A DNA stretch of 64,000 nucleotides from Geomonas edaphica (GTDB lineage: Bacteria; Desulfobacterota; Desulfuromonadia; Geobacterales; Geobacteraceae), in assembly GCF_004917075.1 (NCBI RefSeq), contig NZ_SSYB01000005.1, positions 62,001-126,000 on the forward strand. Direction: 5' to 3'. Under the pieces are notes generated by a model that was given only the letters and a program-made list of their open reading frames with translations, was not told the origin of the DNA and made no database searches. This document shows positions 43,048 through 51,710 of this stretch, one piece after another. Each line of letters opens with the position of its first letter. The stretch's first letter is position 1. The translations under genes were made by a program, and so were the position numbers.

Positions 43048-44349
43048 ATGAACATTATTGTGGTAGGCCTTTCGCATAAAACTGCCGGCGTTGAAATAAG
43101 GGAAAAAATCGCATTTTCTCCCACCCAGATGGAGAAGCCGCTCAAGGCGCTCGTGGAACTGCCGGACATCACCGAGGCGGTGATCGTCTCCACCTGCAAC
43201 CGTGTCGAAGTTTACGCCACCACCCGCGACGTCGCAGGGGGGATGGCGCGCCTGAAGCGTTTCCTCGCTGACTACCACAACTTCCCGCTGGAGACGCTGG
43301 AAAAGCACCTCTACAGCTACCACGGTGAGGACGCCACCCGCCACGTGTTCCGCGTCGCCTCGAGCCTCGATTCCATGGTGGTGGGCGAGCCGCAGATCCT
43401 CGGCCAGATCAAGACCTCCTACGGCTACGCGGCCGAGTTCAAGAGCTCCGGCATCATCCTGAACCGTTTCCTCCACAAGGCGTTCTCGGTGGCGAAACGC
43501 GTGAGGACCGAGACGAAGATCGCCTCCTCCGCCGTTTCCGTCGCCTTTGCCGCGGTTGAACTTGCCAAGAAGATCTTCGGCGAGCTGGGCGACAAGACCG
43601 TCCTGCTCATCGGCGCAGGCGAGATGTGCGAGCTGGCGGCGAAACACTTCATCAACGTCGGCGTGCGCGGCGTCATGGTCACGAACCGCACCTACGAGCG
43701 CGCCGAGAAACTCGCCGAGGAGTTCGACGCCAAACCGGTCCGCTTCGAAGACCTGATGGATCATCTCCCGAAGGCGGACATCATCCTCTCATCGACCGGT
43801 GCTCCGCACTTCATCATCCGCGAAAACGACATGGAGGAGGTGCTGCGTCGCCGCAAGCATAAGCCGATGTTCTTCATCGACATCGCCGTGCCGCGCGACA
43901 TCGATCCGAAGGTGAACGACGTCGAGAACTGTTACCTCTACACCGTCGACGACCTGAACGGCGTCGTTGCCACGAACCTCGAGCAGCGCAAGATCGAGGC
44001 GGCCAAGGCCGAGGCGATCGTCGAGCAGGAAATCGGTCAGTTCTTCAAGTGGCTTGCCTCCCTCGACGTGACCCCGACCATCGTGGCGCTCAGAAGCCAT
44101 TTCGACGAGATCCGGAAGGCGGAACTCGCGAAGACCCTGTCGAACTGGAAGGACCTCCCCCCCGGTGCGGAGAAGAAGCTCGAAGCCCTCACCAACGCCA
44201 TCATGAACAAGCTGCTGCATCAGCCGACGAGCACCCTGAAAAGGACCGACCAGGGAAGCCGCAACGACCTCTACGTCGACGCACTGCGCAGCCTGTTCGA
44301 CCTGCAGACGGAAGCGGAGCAGGAGAACCTGATGGAGCTGGAAGACTAA
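43048..44349 (+). CDS. hemA: Glutamyl-tRNA reductase
   Basis: First enzyme of the C5 heme route (433 residues): NADPH-dependent reduction of glutamyl-tRNA to glutamate-1-semialdehyde. It opens [15 protein letters not shown]; the catalytic Cys is C50 in [23 protein letters not shown] and the NADPH loop [17 protein letters not shown] follow, and a C-terminal dimerisation helix closes it. It heads the core heme genes (hemC, cobA-hemD, hemB) on the same strand. Confidence 0.97.
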   Translation: MNIIVVGLSHKTAGVEIREKIAFSPTQMEKPLKALVELPDITEAVIVSTCNRVEVYATTRDVAGGMARLKRFLADYHNFPLETLEKHLYSYHGEDATRHVFRVASSLDSMVVGEPQILGQIKTSYGYAAEFKSSGIILNRFLHKAFSVAKRVRTETKIASSAVSVAFAAVELAKKIFGELGDKTVLLIGAGEMCELAAKHFINVGVRGVMVTNRTYERAEKLAEEFDAKPVRFEDLMDHLPKADIILSSTGAPHFIIRENDMEEVLRRRKHKPMFFIDIAVPRDIDPKVNDVENCYLYTVDDLNGVVATNLEQRKIEAAKAEAIVEQEIGQFFKWLASLDVTPTIVALRSHFDEIRKAELAKTLSNWKDLPPGAEKKLEALTNAIMNKLLHQPTSTLKRTDQGSRNDLYVDALRSLFDLQTEAEQENLMELED

Positions 44350-44397
44350 CAGGATAAAGAAACAGGCACACATACAGATAAAGGAGAAACGGACAAA

Positions 44398-45354
44398 ATG
44401 GCGCTGAAGGAGCTGAGAATAGGAACCCGCGCGAGCCAGCTCGCACTCTGGCAGGCAAACTGGGTGAAGTCCGAACTGGAAAAACGCTACCCGGACATGA
44501 CGGTGACCCTGAAGAAGATCAAGACCATCGGCGACAAGATCCTCGACGTACCGCTGGCACAGGTGGGCGGCAAAGGACTCTTCGTGAAGGAGATCGAGGA
44601 GGCGATGCTGCGCGGCGAGATCGATATCGCGGTGCACAGCATGAAGGACGTCCCGACCGAATTCCCGGAAGGGCTCGGCCTTTACTGCATCACCAAGCGT
44701 GAAGACCCGCGCGACGCGGTGATCTCCAAGGGGGTCAAGTTCGCCGACCTGCCGCAGGGCGCCCGCATCGGCACCTCGGCGCTCCGTCGCCAGGCGCAGC
44801 TCCTGAAGGTCCGTCCCGACCTCGAGATGGTCATCATCCGCGGCAACGTCGAGACCCGTATGAACAAGCTGGAGACCGAGGGGCTTGACGCAGTCATCCT
44901 CGCCGCCGCCGGCCTGAACCGTCTCGGCTTCGCCGACCGCGTCACCGAGCTCCTTCCGGCCGACCTCTCCCTGCCGGCCATTGGCCAGGGCGCCCTCGGC
45001 ATCGAGTGCAACCTCTCCAACGAGGCGGTGAAGGACGCGATCTCCTTCTTCAACGACTCCGACACGAGCCGCGCCGTGCGCGCCGAGCGCGCCCTCCTCT
45101 GGCGCTGCGAGGGGGGCTGCCAGGTTCCCATCGCAGCTTACGGCGAAGTGAGCGGCGACGAGCTGAAGCTCACCGGCTTCATCGCCAGTGTTGACGGCAA
45201 GGTCTCCGTGAAGGGGAGCGTGACCGGTCCGGCCGACGACTGCGAGAAGCTGGGCGTGAAACTCGCCGAGCAGCTCCTCAACGAGGGGGGCCACGCCATC
45301 CTCGCCGAGGTCTACCAGCGCGAAGTCTCCCGGGAGAAGGAAATCCCGGTATAG
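44398..45354 (+). CDS. hemC: Hydroxymethylbilane synthase
   Basis: Porphobilinogen deaminase of 318 residues that polymerises four porphobilinogens. It starts LRIGTRASQLALWQANWV; HSMKDVPTEFPEGL and RRQAQLL are family motifs, and the dipyrromethane cofactor is attached to the second Cys of RCEGGCQVPIAAYG. AAAGGAG precedes the ATG. The gap of 48 nt from hemA suggests one transcript. Confidence 0.97.
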   Translation: MALKELRIGTRASQLALWQANWVKSELEKRYPDMTVTLKKIKTIGDKILDVPLAQVGGKGLFVKEIEEAMLRGEIDIAVHSMKDVPTEFPEGLGLYCITKREDPRDAVISKGVKFADLPQGARIGTSALRRQAQLLKVRPDLEMVIIRGNVETRMNKLETEGLDAVILAAAGLNRLGFADRVTELLPADLSLPAIGQGALGIECNLSNEAVKDAISFFNDSDTSRAVRAERALLWRCEGGCQVPIAAYGEVSGDELKLTGFIASVDGKVSVKGSVTGPADDCEKLGVKLAEQLLNEGGHAILAEVYQREVSREKEIPV

Positions 45355-45370
45355 AAACCAAAAAGCATTG

Positions 45371-45462
45371 CCACAGAGGGCGCGGAGGTCCACAGAGGAC
45401 CAGAGGAAAAGCAAAACCCTGAACTTTGGGGGTTCCTCTGTGACTCTCTGTGACCTCTGTGG
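45371..45462. repeat. Inverted repeat of the CCACAGAGG family, copy 1
   Basis: CCACAGAGG (45371-45379) and CCTCTGTGG (45454-45462) bound an element with several internal CACAGAGG/CCTCTGTG steps. It lies between hemC and cobA-hemD. A half copy is at 49203. Confidence 0.7.
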
Positions 45463-45551
45463 TTAACGCTTTCGCTTTTTTCGCTTAAGGCTAATGGTTC
45501 TACCTTAGCCTTTTGCCTTTTGCGCACGACACTCACTTTTCCTGGTGCGAG

Positions 45552-47090
45552 ATGACCGTTCAAACGACTAACAAAGGCTACGTCTACCTGATCGGCGCGG
45601 GGCCGGGCGACCCGGGGCTCATCACGGTCAAGGGACGCGACTGCCTGGCGAAGGCCCAGGTGGTGATGTACGACTACCTGGCCAACGATGAACTTTTGCG
45701 CTACGCGCCGAAAGGGGCGGAACTCATCTACGCGGGGAAGGTCGGCGGTGAGCACAACCGCGAGCAGAGCCAGATCAACGAGATGCTCGTGCAGAAGGCG
45801 CTCTCCGGGAAGGTGGTGGCGCGTCTCAAGGGTGGCGACTCTTTCATCTTCGGGCGCGGCGGCGAGGAGTGCGAGGCGCTGGTCGAGGCGGGAATCCCGT
45901 TCGAGATCGTGCCGGGCATCACCGCTGCCGTCGGCGCCACGAGCTACGCAGGCATCCCGCTCACCCACCGCGGCGTCACCACGTCGGTCGCCTTCGTTAC
46001 CGGCCACGAAAAGAAGGGGAAGGCTTCGTCGGAGATCGACTGGGAAGGGCTTTCTCTTGGAAGCGGTACCGTGGTCTTCTACATGGGAGTCACCAACCTG
46101 CCGCACATAGCACAAAGCCTCATGGACCACGGCCGCGCACCGGAGACACCGGTTGCCCTGATCAGATGGGGAACGCGCCCGGAGCAGGAGGTGCTGGTCG
46201 GGACGCTCGCAGATATCGCCGATAAGGCCAGAGCCGCAGGGTTCAAGGCGCCCGCCATCACGGTGGTCGGCGAAGTGGTGAGTCTTCGGGAAACGCTGCG
46301 CTGGTTCGACAACCGTCCGCTCTTCGGACGCTCGGTCATGGTCACTCGCGGTGCCGATCAGGCGGGAGAGTTCGCCTCCAAGCTGGAGCAGTTGGGAGCC
46401 CACACGCACTGCTGTCCGACCATCGAGATCGTGCCGCCGCAAAGTTACGTGGCACTCGACGAGGCGATCAGCGCACTCGACAGCTTTCACTGGATCATCT
46501 TCACCTCGTACAACACGGTCCAATACTTTTTCAACCGGCTCCGCGAGCACGGCCTTGATTCACGGGCGCTCGGGCGCTGCCGCGTATGCGCCGTCGGTCC
46601 CAAGACCGGCGCCGCCTTGGAGGCGTACGGCATCCGCCCCGACCTGATTCCCGCCGACTACAAAGCGGAGGGAGTCGTGGCGGCGTTTGCCGAGATGGAC
46701 ATGGAAGGGAAGTGGGTCCTTTTCCCGAAGGGGGACCGTGCCCGCGACGTTATTCCGGAAGAGCTGGGACGGCTGGGAGCGCAGGTCATCGCGCCGGTCG
46801 CCTACGCGAACCGCACCCCTGAGGAGATCCCGGCCGAGGCGCTTGCCGCCCTCGAGGAGAAGCGTCTGGACTGTGTGAGCTTCACTTCCTCCTCCACGGT
46901 GCAGAACCTCGCCGCGATCCTTGGCGAGAACCGTTTCCTGCACCTGATGGAAGGGGTGAAAGTCGCCTCGATCGGCCCAATCACCTCTAAGACCTGCCGT
47001 GACTTGGGGTTGGAAGTGCACATGGAGCCGGCAGAGTACACGCTCGACGCGCTCGCCCGGGAGATGGTCTCCTATTTCCGGCAGAGCTAA
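45552..47090 (+). CDS. cobA-hemD: Uroporphyrinogen-III C-methyltransferase / uroporphyrinogen-III synthase fusion
   Basis: Two-domain protein of 512 residues. The first half (about 8-245) is a SAM-dependent methyltransferase (VYLIGAGPGDPGLITVKG, RLKGGDSFIFGRGGEE, VPGITAAVGATSYAGIPLTH) that makes precorrin-2 from uroporphyrinogen III. The second half (about 255-512) is uroporphyrinogen-III synthase (FGRSVMVTRGADQAGEFASK, FTSSSTVQNL). The fusion places the branch point of heme and siroheme/cobalamin on one chain. The frame opens at a TTG at 45513, but the ATG at 45552 is a better start. Confidence 0.95.
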   Translation: MTVQTTNKGYVYLIGAGPGDPGLITVKGRDCLAKAQVVMYDYLANDELLRYAPKGAELIYAGKVGGEHNREQSQINEMLVQKALSGKVVARLKGGDSFIFGRGGEECEALVEAGIPFEIVPGITAAVGATSYAGIPLTHRGVTTSVAFVTGHEKKGKASSEIDWEGLSLGSGTVVFYMGVTNLPHIAQSLMDHGRAPETPVALIRWGTRPEQEVLVGTLADIADKARAAGFKAPAITVVGEVVSLRETLRWFDNRPLFGRSVMVTRGADQAGEFASKLEQLGAHTHCCPTIEIVPPQSYVALDEAISALDSFHWIIFTSYNTVQYFFNRLREHGLDSRALGRCRVCAVGPKTGAALEAYGIRPDLIPADYKAEGVVAAFAEMDMEGKWVLFPKGDRARDVIPEELGRLGAQVIAPVAYANRTPEEIPAEALAALEEKRLDCVSFTSSSTVQNLAAILGENRFLHLMEGVKVASIGPITSKTCRDLGLEVHMEPAEYTLDALAREMVSYFRQS

Positions 47091-47155
47091 GAAGTATTTC
47101 CTGCATCACTTGATGAGTAACAGAAACGCAACGCAGACACGCAAAGGAGAGACCT

Positions 47156-48175
47156 ATGTTCTACCCGTTGTACAGAGCGAGAAGGATTCGGGGCAAGGAA
47201 GTTTTCAGAAACATGGTCCGTGAGACCTCCGTCTCCGCCAACGACCTCATATACCCGATGTTTTCTGCCTTCGGCAAGGGGATCAAGAAGGAGATCTCCT
47301 CCATGCCCGGCATCTACCAGCAGTCCATCGAGAACATCGTGGAGGAGGCCCAGGAGGTTTACGAGCTGGGCGTTCCGGCGGTGATCCTGTTTGGCATTCC
47401 CGAGCAGAAGGACGCCATGGGCAGCGACGCCTACTCCGATACCGGCATCATCCAGGAGACCATCCGCGCCATCAAGAAACAGGTCCCGAACCTTGCCGTC
47501 ATCACCGACGTCTGCATGTGCGAGTACACCGACCACGGGCACTGCGGCGTGATCAAGAACGGTGACGTGGACAACGACGAGACCCTCGAGCTTCTGGCCC
47601 GTGAGGCGCTCTCCCACGCAAGGGCAGGCGCCGATATGGTTGCCCCCTCCGACATGATGGACGGCCGCGTGGCAGCAATCCGCGAGGCGCTCGACAACAA
47701 CGGCTACAACAATATCCCGCTGATGAGCTACGCGGTGAAGTACGCCTCCGGCTACTACGGTCCGTTCCGTGAGGCCGCCGAGTCCACCCCGCAGTTCGGT
47801 GACCGCCGTTCCTACCAGATGGACCCGGCGAACCGTCTCGAGGCGATCCGCGAGGCGCGCATGGACGTGGAGGAAGGGGCCGACATCCTGATGGTCAAGC
47901 CCGGCCTTCCCTACCTCGACATCGTGCGCGAGGTGAGAAACGAGTTCAACCTCCCGACCGCCGTGTACAACGTCTCCGGCGAGTACAGCATGGTGAAGGC
48001 CGCCGCCAACATGGGGTGGATCGACGAGGACCGTGTCGTCATGGAGACCATGATGTCCTTCAAACGTGCCGGCGCCGACCTGATCCTGACCTACCACTCG
48101 AAAGAGGTGGCGAAGCTCCTGAAGAAGGGGTACGAGGCGGACCTGCGCGAGCGTTGCGGCTGCGGCTGCAAGTAG
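47156..48175 (+). CDS. hemB: Porphobilinogen synthase (delta-aminolevulinate dehydratase)
   Basis: Enzyme of 339 residues that condenses two aminolevulinates. The Cys-rich metal site C120-x-C122-x7-C130 ([13 protein letters not shown]) marks a zinc-dependent form. Schiff-base Lys residues are expected in [14 protein letters not shown] and [19 protein letters not shown] precedes the ATG. A good terminator follows, so it closes the tetrapyrrole cluster. Confidence 0.97.
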   Translation: MFYPLYRARRIRGKEVFRNMVRETSVSANDLIYPMFSAFGKGIKKEISSMPGIYQQSIENIVEEAQEVYELGVPAVILFGIPEQKDAMGSDAYSDTGIIQETIRAIKKQVPNLAVITDVCMCEYTDHGHCGVIKNGDVDNDETLELLAREALSHARAGADMVAPSDMMDGRVAAIREALDNNGYNNIPLMSYAVKYASGYYGPFREAAESTPQFGDRRSYQMDPANRLEAIREARMDVEEGADILMVKPGLPYLDIVREVRNEFNLPTAVYNVSGEYSMVKAAANMGWIDEDRVVMETMMSFKRAGADLILTYHSKEVAKLLKKGYEADLRERCGCGCK

Positions 48176-48210
48176 AGGGCGCTCCGCGCTCTTTACCGAC
48201 CTGAAAAACG

Positions 48211-48245
48211 AAAGCCCCTGCCGGGATCCGGCAGGGGCTTTTTTT
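48211..48245 (+). terminator. Intrinsic terminator after hemB
   Basis: AAAGCCCCTGCC and GGCAGGGGCTTT pair perfectly over 12 bp with a 7-nt loop and are followed by a T-run. It lies 35 nt past the hemB stop. Confidence 0.9.
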
Positions 48246-48275
48246 GTTCCTGTGGTGGTGATTTCCGCCGGGGGA

Positions 48276-49127
48276 CTACTTCCACCGGTTCAGCATGACG
48301 ACGACGGGAAGGATGGCGCGCGCACCTTCGACTACCGCGCGGCGCGGATTTCTTGCGCGGGTTATGTTGACGCCGGTACGCTCCTCGAGCAACCTGCGCA
48401 CCCCCGGGATGAGCGCACCTCCACCGGTCAGACAGATGCCGCCGTAGATGATGTCGCATCCCCACTCGTCGGGCAGGTCCCTCAGGAAGGTATCGACACC
48501 GTCGGCGATCTCTTCCAGGACCGGCTTGACGGCGGCAGCGACCGCGATGCTTCCCAGGACATCCTCAGGTGCGTTGATGCCGCAGTCGCGCAGGAGCAGG
48601 TCCGCCGCGTCCTCGCTAATCGAATGGCGGGCTGCGATGGCCTCGCGCATCCGGCAGCACCCGCCCCTGAGGGCGTAGCTTGCGACGAGCCTTCCGGAGC
48701 GGATCACGGCACAATCGGTGACCCCCTCTCCGATGTCGACCACCATCTGGGCATAGGGAGATGAGACGTCCAGGCCGGCTCCGACAGCGGCAGCGAGCGG
48801 TTCCGGAATGATGGATACCGAGGCCGCGCCTGCCTTCATGATGCAGTCTGCCAGCAGCCCTCTTTCTTGCTCGCTCGCGTCGGTCGGGGCACAGCCGAGG
48901 ATGCTCGGCTTTACGATGCCGAAGACCCGGCGGCATTCCAGAATGGGGTGCAAGATGCGGTAGGCGGCGTCGCCGTTCACGACGACACCGTTGCGCAGCG
49001 CCTTGGTGGCGCCGATTCTTGAGGGGAGCTCGAAGAGCTGTGAGTTACCGGTGGCGATACGAGTGGTTGCCGTTCCGACATCAAGGGCGACGTGCTGCCG
49101 CCACTGCTCGACATTGAAAAAAACCAT
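48276..49127 (-). CDS. Compact MreB-like actin-fold protein
   Basis: Protein of 283 residues (ATG at 49127 after GGAGCGGG). Actin-fold nucleotide motifs are present: phosphate 1 LDVGTATTRIA (about 15-25), phosphate 2 VVDIGEGVTDCAV and adenosine LTGGGALIPGV. SIIPEPLAAAVGAGLDVSSP strongly recalls MreB. True MreB is about 345 residues; here much of the region after phosphate 2 is shortened, and the last Gly of the phosphate 2 GGGT motif reads GEGV. No mreC or mreD lies near. It may be a diverged MreB paralogue with a role other than cell-shape filaments. Confidence 0.75.
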   Translation of the reverse strand: MVFFNVEQWRQHVALDVGTATTRIATGNSQLFELPSRIGATKALRNGVVVNGDAAYRILHPILECRRVFGIVKPSILGCAPTDASEQERGLLADCIMKAGAASVSIIPEPLAAAVGAGLDVSSPYAQMVVDIGEGVTDCAVIRSGRLVASYALRGGCCRMREAIAARHSISEDAADLLLRDCGINAPEDVLGSIAVAAAVKPVLEEIADGVDTFLRDLPDEWGCDIIYGGICLTGGGALIPGVRRLLEERTGVNITRARNPRRAVVEGARAILPVVVMLNRWK

Positions 49128-49202
49128 AATCCCGCTCCGACAAATTACTGTTGCTGCAACGAATCGGAGCATAGCCCATGGTTGAAAAAGGGTCAAACAA
49201 AA

Positions 49203-49246
49203 GCGTTACCACAGAGGTCACCAAGGTCCACAGAGGGCACAGAGGA
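49203..49246. repeat. Half copy of the CCACAGAGG repeat family
   Basis: GCGTTACCACAGAGGTCAC matches the reverse complement of the right end of the element at 45371-45462 with one base missing. Two more CACAGAGG steps follow. The inverted partner arm is not seen. Confidence 0.6.
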
Positions 49247-49271
49247 AAGACCAGTCACTTCAATTCAACAT

Positions 49272-49364
49272 CCCCGCCCCCGGAGGGGGAGGGCAGGGAG
49301 GGGGAGGGCAGCAAATCGATCCGCCTTCCCCCCTCCCGACCTCCCCCCCCTCCGGGAGGAGGGG
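49272..49364. repeat. GC-rich purine/pyrimidine inverted repeat
   Basis: Runs of GGGGGAGGG and CCCCCTCCC form imperfect inverted repeats with a central AAATCGATCC. It lies just past the cupin stop and between two genes that both read on the minus strand. It resembles the hairpin at 28323. Confidence 0.55.
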
Positions 49365-49368
49365 TGCT

Positions 49369-49701
49369 TTAAGCCCTTATCATCACCAGAAGCATCTTGA
49401 AGCGCTTCAACGCGCGCAGCGAGTGCGGTATGTTCGCCGGCATGATGATGATCTCCCCGGCCGTTACGTTGTGTGCCTTCCCGTCTATGTTGATCTCCGC
49501 CTCACCGTCGATCACCTGCACGAAGGCATCGTAGGGAGCGGTATGCTCGCTCAGCCCTTCACCCGCGTCGAAGGCGAAGGCGGTGATGGTGCCGACCGGC
49601 TTGTCTATGACCGTCCTGCTGACCACCGCGCCGTCCTGATAGCCCGCCAGATTTGCCAGATTCAGTGCCTCGCCCAGTGCCACGCCTTTTTTCTCTGCCA
49701 T
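49369..49701 (-). CDS. Cupin-domain protein
   Basis: Small single-cupin protein of 110 residues from the ATG at 49701 (AAGGAG upstream). SEHTAPYDAFVQVIDGEAEI gives a cupin motif 1 with one His, and AGEIIIMPANIPHSLRAL gives motif 2. It matches small cupins often annotated only as such; metal and substrate are unknown. Confidence 0.88.
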   Translation of the reverse strand: MAEKKGVALGEALNLANLAGYQDGAVVSRTVIDKPVGTITAFAFDAGEGLSEHTAPYDAFVQVIDGEAEINIDGKAHNVTAGEIIIMPANIPHSLRALKRFKMLLVMIRA

Positions 49702-49803
49702 GTCGCTACTCCTTGTCAGTGATGTGCGTTCTTGATAGGAACTGTAACCCGCAGAGAGTATGTTGCAATTGATGCAGGTCAATCTAATGGTAAAATTCTG
49801 CGC

Positions 49804-50883
49804 ATGCCGAAACCGTTCCGCTACCTCGAACCGACCTTCTTCGCCGGTCTCTTTGATGATCCGTTGCTCCTGGTCCGGGTGAGGCCAACCGGGCGCGCCA
49901 TCCTCTTCGACTGCGGCAAGATGCATCATCTCGCCAAAAGGGTCTACACCTCCATCGATGCCATTTTCATAAGCCACGCCCACATGGACCACTTCATGGG
50001 CATGGACAGCGTCATCCGCCACAGCCACGCGTCGCCTCGTACCATAGACATCTTCGGTCCGGCGGGACTCTCAAGCCGTATGGCAAGCAAGTTCGCCTGC
50101 TACGACTGGAACCTCGCCGACACCTTTTGGGGAAACTTCAGGGTGAACGAGGTGGAGGGAAACGGGCGCGTCAGCAGCACGCTCTACTGCGGGGCCGAGG
50201 CCTTCGCGGCGAGCAGGGAAGGGGAGCGCAACGGGATCCTCTACGAGAACCGCCACCTCAAGGTAACCTCGACGCAATGCGAGCACCGCATTCCGGTAAG
50301 GGCCTATCGTGTTGACGAAGGCGCCGCCTTTGTGGTCGATGAAGCGCGCATGGCCGCGGAAGGGGTGGAGAGGGGGGGCTGGCTGAAGGAGATGGAGCGT
50401 CTGTTTCGTGACGGGGCGATGGAGGGACAGCGCATCAGTTACCCGCATGGAGGCGACGGCGGGATGGAAGAGAGGTGGGAGCCCGATGCCGCGTCACTGT
50501 ACCGGCGTATCCGGAAGATCGAGGAGCCGGCGAGCATCGGTTACTGCACCGACATCGGCTACTCTGAGGACAACGTCGAGCAGTTGGCCGGGCTTCTGGA
50601 GGGGGTGACACTGCTGGTGTGCGAGTGCGCCTTCCTGGCGTCGCAGCAGCAAAAGGCGCAGCTGTCGCGCCATCTATGCACCACTGAGTTCAACATGCTC
50701 CTGGACCGGTTGCGTCCGAGGTACGTGCTCCCTATGCATTTCTCGAAGACGAACCAGCGTGGCAGCGAAACGCTCTACCAGGAGATCGAGCCGCCGGCCG
50801 GGACCACCGTGCTGAAGATCCCCGACCGGCTCACGCCGCGCCCCATCATGGAGAGCGAGGTGCCCAGGCCGGTGGAGATTTAA
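49804..50883 (+). CDS. RNase Z-like metallo-beta-lactamase-fold hydrolase
   Basis: Protein of 359 residues. The zinc motif is SHAHMDHFMGMD, placed early at about residue 60 as in RNase Z; later ligands are in CTDIGYSEDN and LPMHFSK. AILFDCGK precedes the motif. It is not a clean tRNase Z, since the exosite arm is not apparent and the central region (about 120-230) is divergent. The ATG at 49804 lacks a clear ribosome site; a TTG at 49732 would extend it by 24 residues. It is divergent from the cupin gene. Confidence 0.75.
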   Translation: MPKPFRYLEPTFFAGLFDDPLLLVRVRPTGRAILFDCGKMHHLAKRVYTSIDAIFISHAHMDHFMGMDSVIRHSHASPRTIDIFGPAGLSSRMASKFACYDWNLADTFWGNFRVNEVEGNGRVSSTLYCGAEAFAASREGERNGILYENRHLKVTSTQCEHRIPVRAYRVDEGAAFVVDEARMAAEGVERGGWLKEMERLFRDGAMEGQRISYPHGGDGGMEERWEPDAASLYRRIRKIEEPASIGYCTDIGYSEDNVEQLAGLLEGVTLLVCECAFLASQQQKAQLSRHLCTTEFNMLLDRLRPRYVLPMHFSKTNQRGSETLYQEIEPPAGTTVLKIPDRLTPRPIMESEVPRPVEI

Positions 50884-50897
50884 AAGCAAAAGGCTTC

Positions 50898-50995
50898 AAC
50901 GCAAAGACGCAAAGCCGCCAAGGCGCAAAGAAAAGACTTGGGGGGCTTCCTTTTGGTTCTCTCTTGGCGGCTTCGCGCCTTGGCGTCTTTGCGTT
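50898..50995. repeat. Long inverted repeat of the AACGCAAAGACGC family, copy 3
   Basis: AACGCAAAGACGC (50898-50910) and GCGTCTTTGCGTT (50983-50995) bound the element. The arms extend inward with AAAGCCGCCAAGGCGCAAAG and CTTGGCGGCTTCGCGCC, giving a long, nearly complete hairpin. It fills the gap between the metallo-hydrolase and SUI1 genes. Confidence 0.8.
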
Positions 50996-51052
50996 AAAGC
51001 CGTTGACTTTCTGGACTTGAATCTGCCGCGGCTTTTCTGCTACAAACGACGC

Positions 51053-51415
51053 ATGAAAAAGACCAGCTCGAATGACGCCCCGGTAGTCTACTCATCCGAA
51101 TTCGGCCGCATGTGCCCCGGTTGCGGCAAGCCCGCCAAATCCTGCATCTGCAAGAAGTCCGCAGCACCCGCCGGCGACGGCACCGTGCGGCTCAGGCGGG
51201 AGACCAAGGGGCGCGGCGGCAAGACTGTCATCGTCATCACCGGACTTCCTCTCGACGCCGCTGCGCTCACCACACTGGCCGCTGAACTGAAGAAGCGCTG
51301 CGGCTGCGGTGGTACAGCGAAAGACGGCGTGATCGAGATTCAGGGCGACCACGCCGAGGTACTTCTTGCCGAACTCCTGAAACGCGGCTACAAAGCGAAG
51401 CGCGCCGGGGGGTGA
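51053..51415 (+). CDS. yciH: SUI1/eIF1-like protein (YciH family) with N-terminal Cys cluster
   Basis: Protein of 120 residues. The SUI1 domain (about 40-118) reads TVRLRRETKGRGGKTVIVIT and ELKKRCGCGGTAKDGVIEIQ, close to E. coli YciH, a homologue of eukaryotic eIF1 involved in start-codon fidelity. Unlike E. coli YciH it carries a C21-x2-C24-x6-C31-x-C33 cluster (MCPGCGKPAKSCICKK) that could bind zinc. The ribosome site is weak. It converges on the S4 gene, whose stop is 2 nt away. Confidence 0.9.
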   Translation: MKKTSSNDAPVVYSSEFGRMCPGCGKPAKSCICKKSAAPAGDGTVRLRRETKGRGGKTVIVITGLPLDAAALTTLAAELKKRCGCGGTAKDGVIEIQGDHAEVLLAELLKRGYKAKRAGG

Positions 51416-51417
51416 GG

Positions 51418-51615
51418 TTACTCCACGAGGAAGCTTTTTCCCTCAAACTCCACCTTGTCGCCGGGACGCAGTTTCCTGCCGCGGCGCAGTTCCACCTCGC
51501 CGTTCACCGACACCATCCCCTCGCCGATGATGATCTTCGCCTCGCCGCCCGAGCAGACTGCATCGACCGCCTTCAGAAAACTGTCCAGCTTTATAAACTC
51601 AGTATCTATCTTCAC
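51418..51615 (-). CDS. Small S4-domain RNA-binding protein
   Basis: Protein of 65 residues comprising one S4 domain: FIKLDSFLKAVDAVCSGGEA, then IIGEGMVSVNGEVELRRGRKL, then PGDKVEFEGKSF. Similar small proteins (YbcJ/YaaA type) bind structured RNA, perhaps at the ribosome. The start is GTG with GGAGG before it. It stands alone between SUI1 (convergent) and efpL (divergent). Confidence 0.88.
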   Translation of the reverse strand: MKIDTEFIKLDSFLKAVDAVCSGGEAKIIIGEGMVSVNGEVELRRGRKLRPGDKVEFEGKSFLVE

Positions 51616-51710
51616 TCTGCCTCCATTTAACTGTCACTGCCGCCTTATGGCGCGGTTGAACTTATCACAGAATTCTGCTAAAAAGGGACATTTCGTAAAG
51701 GAGATTGAGC

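Noticed and set aside
47119-47150. Possible further copy of the AACGCAAAGACGC repeat before hemB.
   Set aside because: Only a short imperfect match (AACGCAACGCAGACACGCAAAG) with no inverted partner; it includes the hemB ribosome site.
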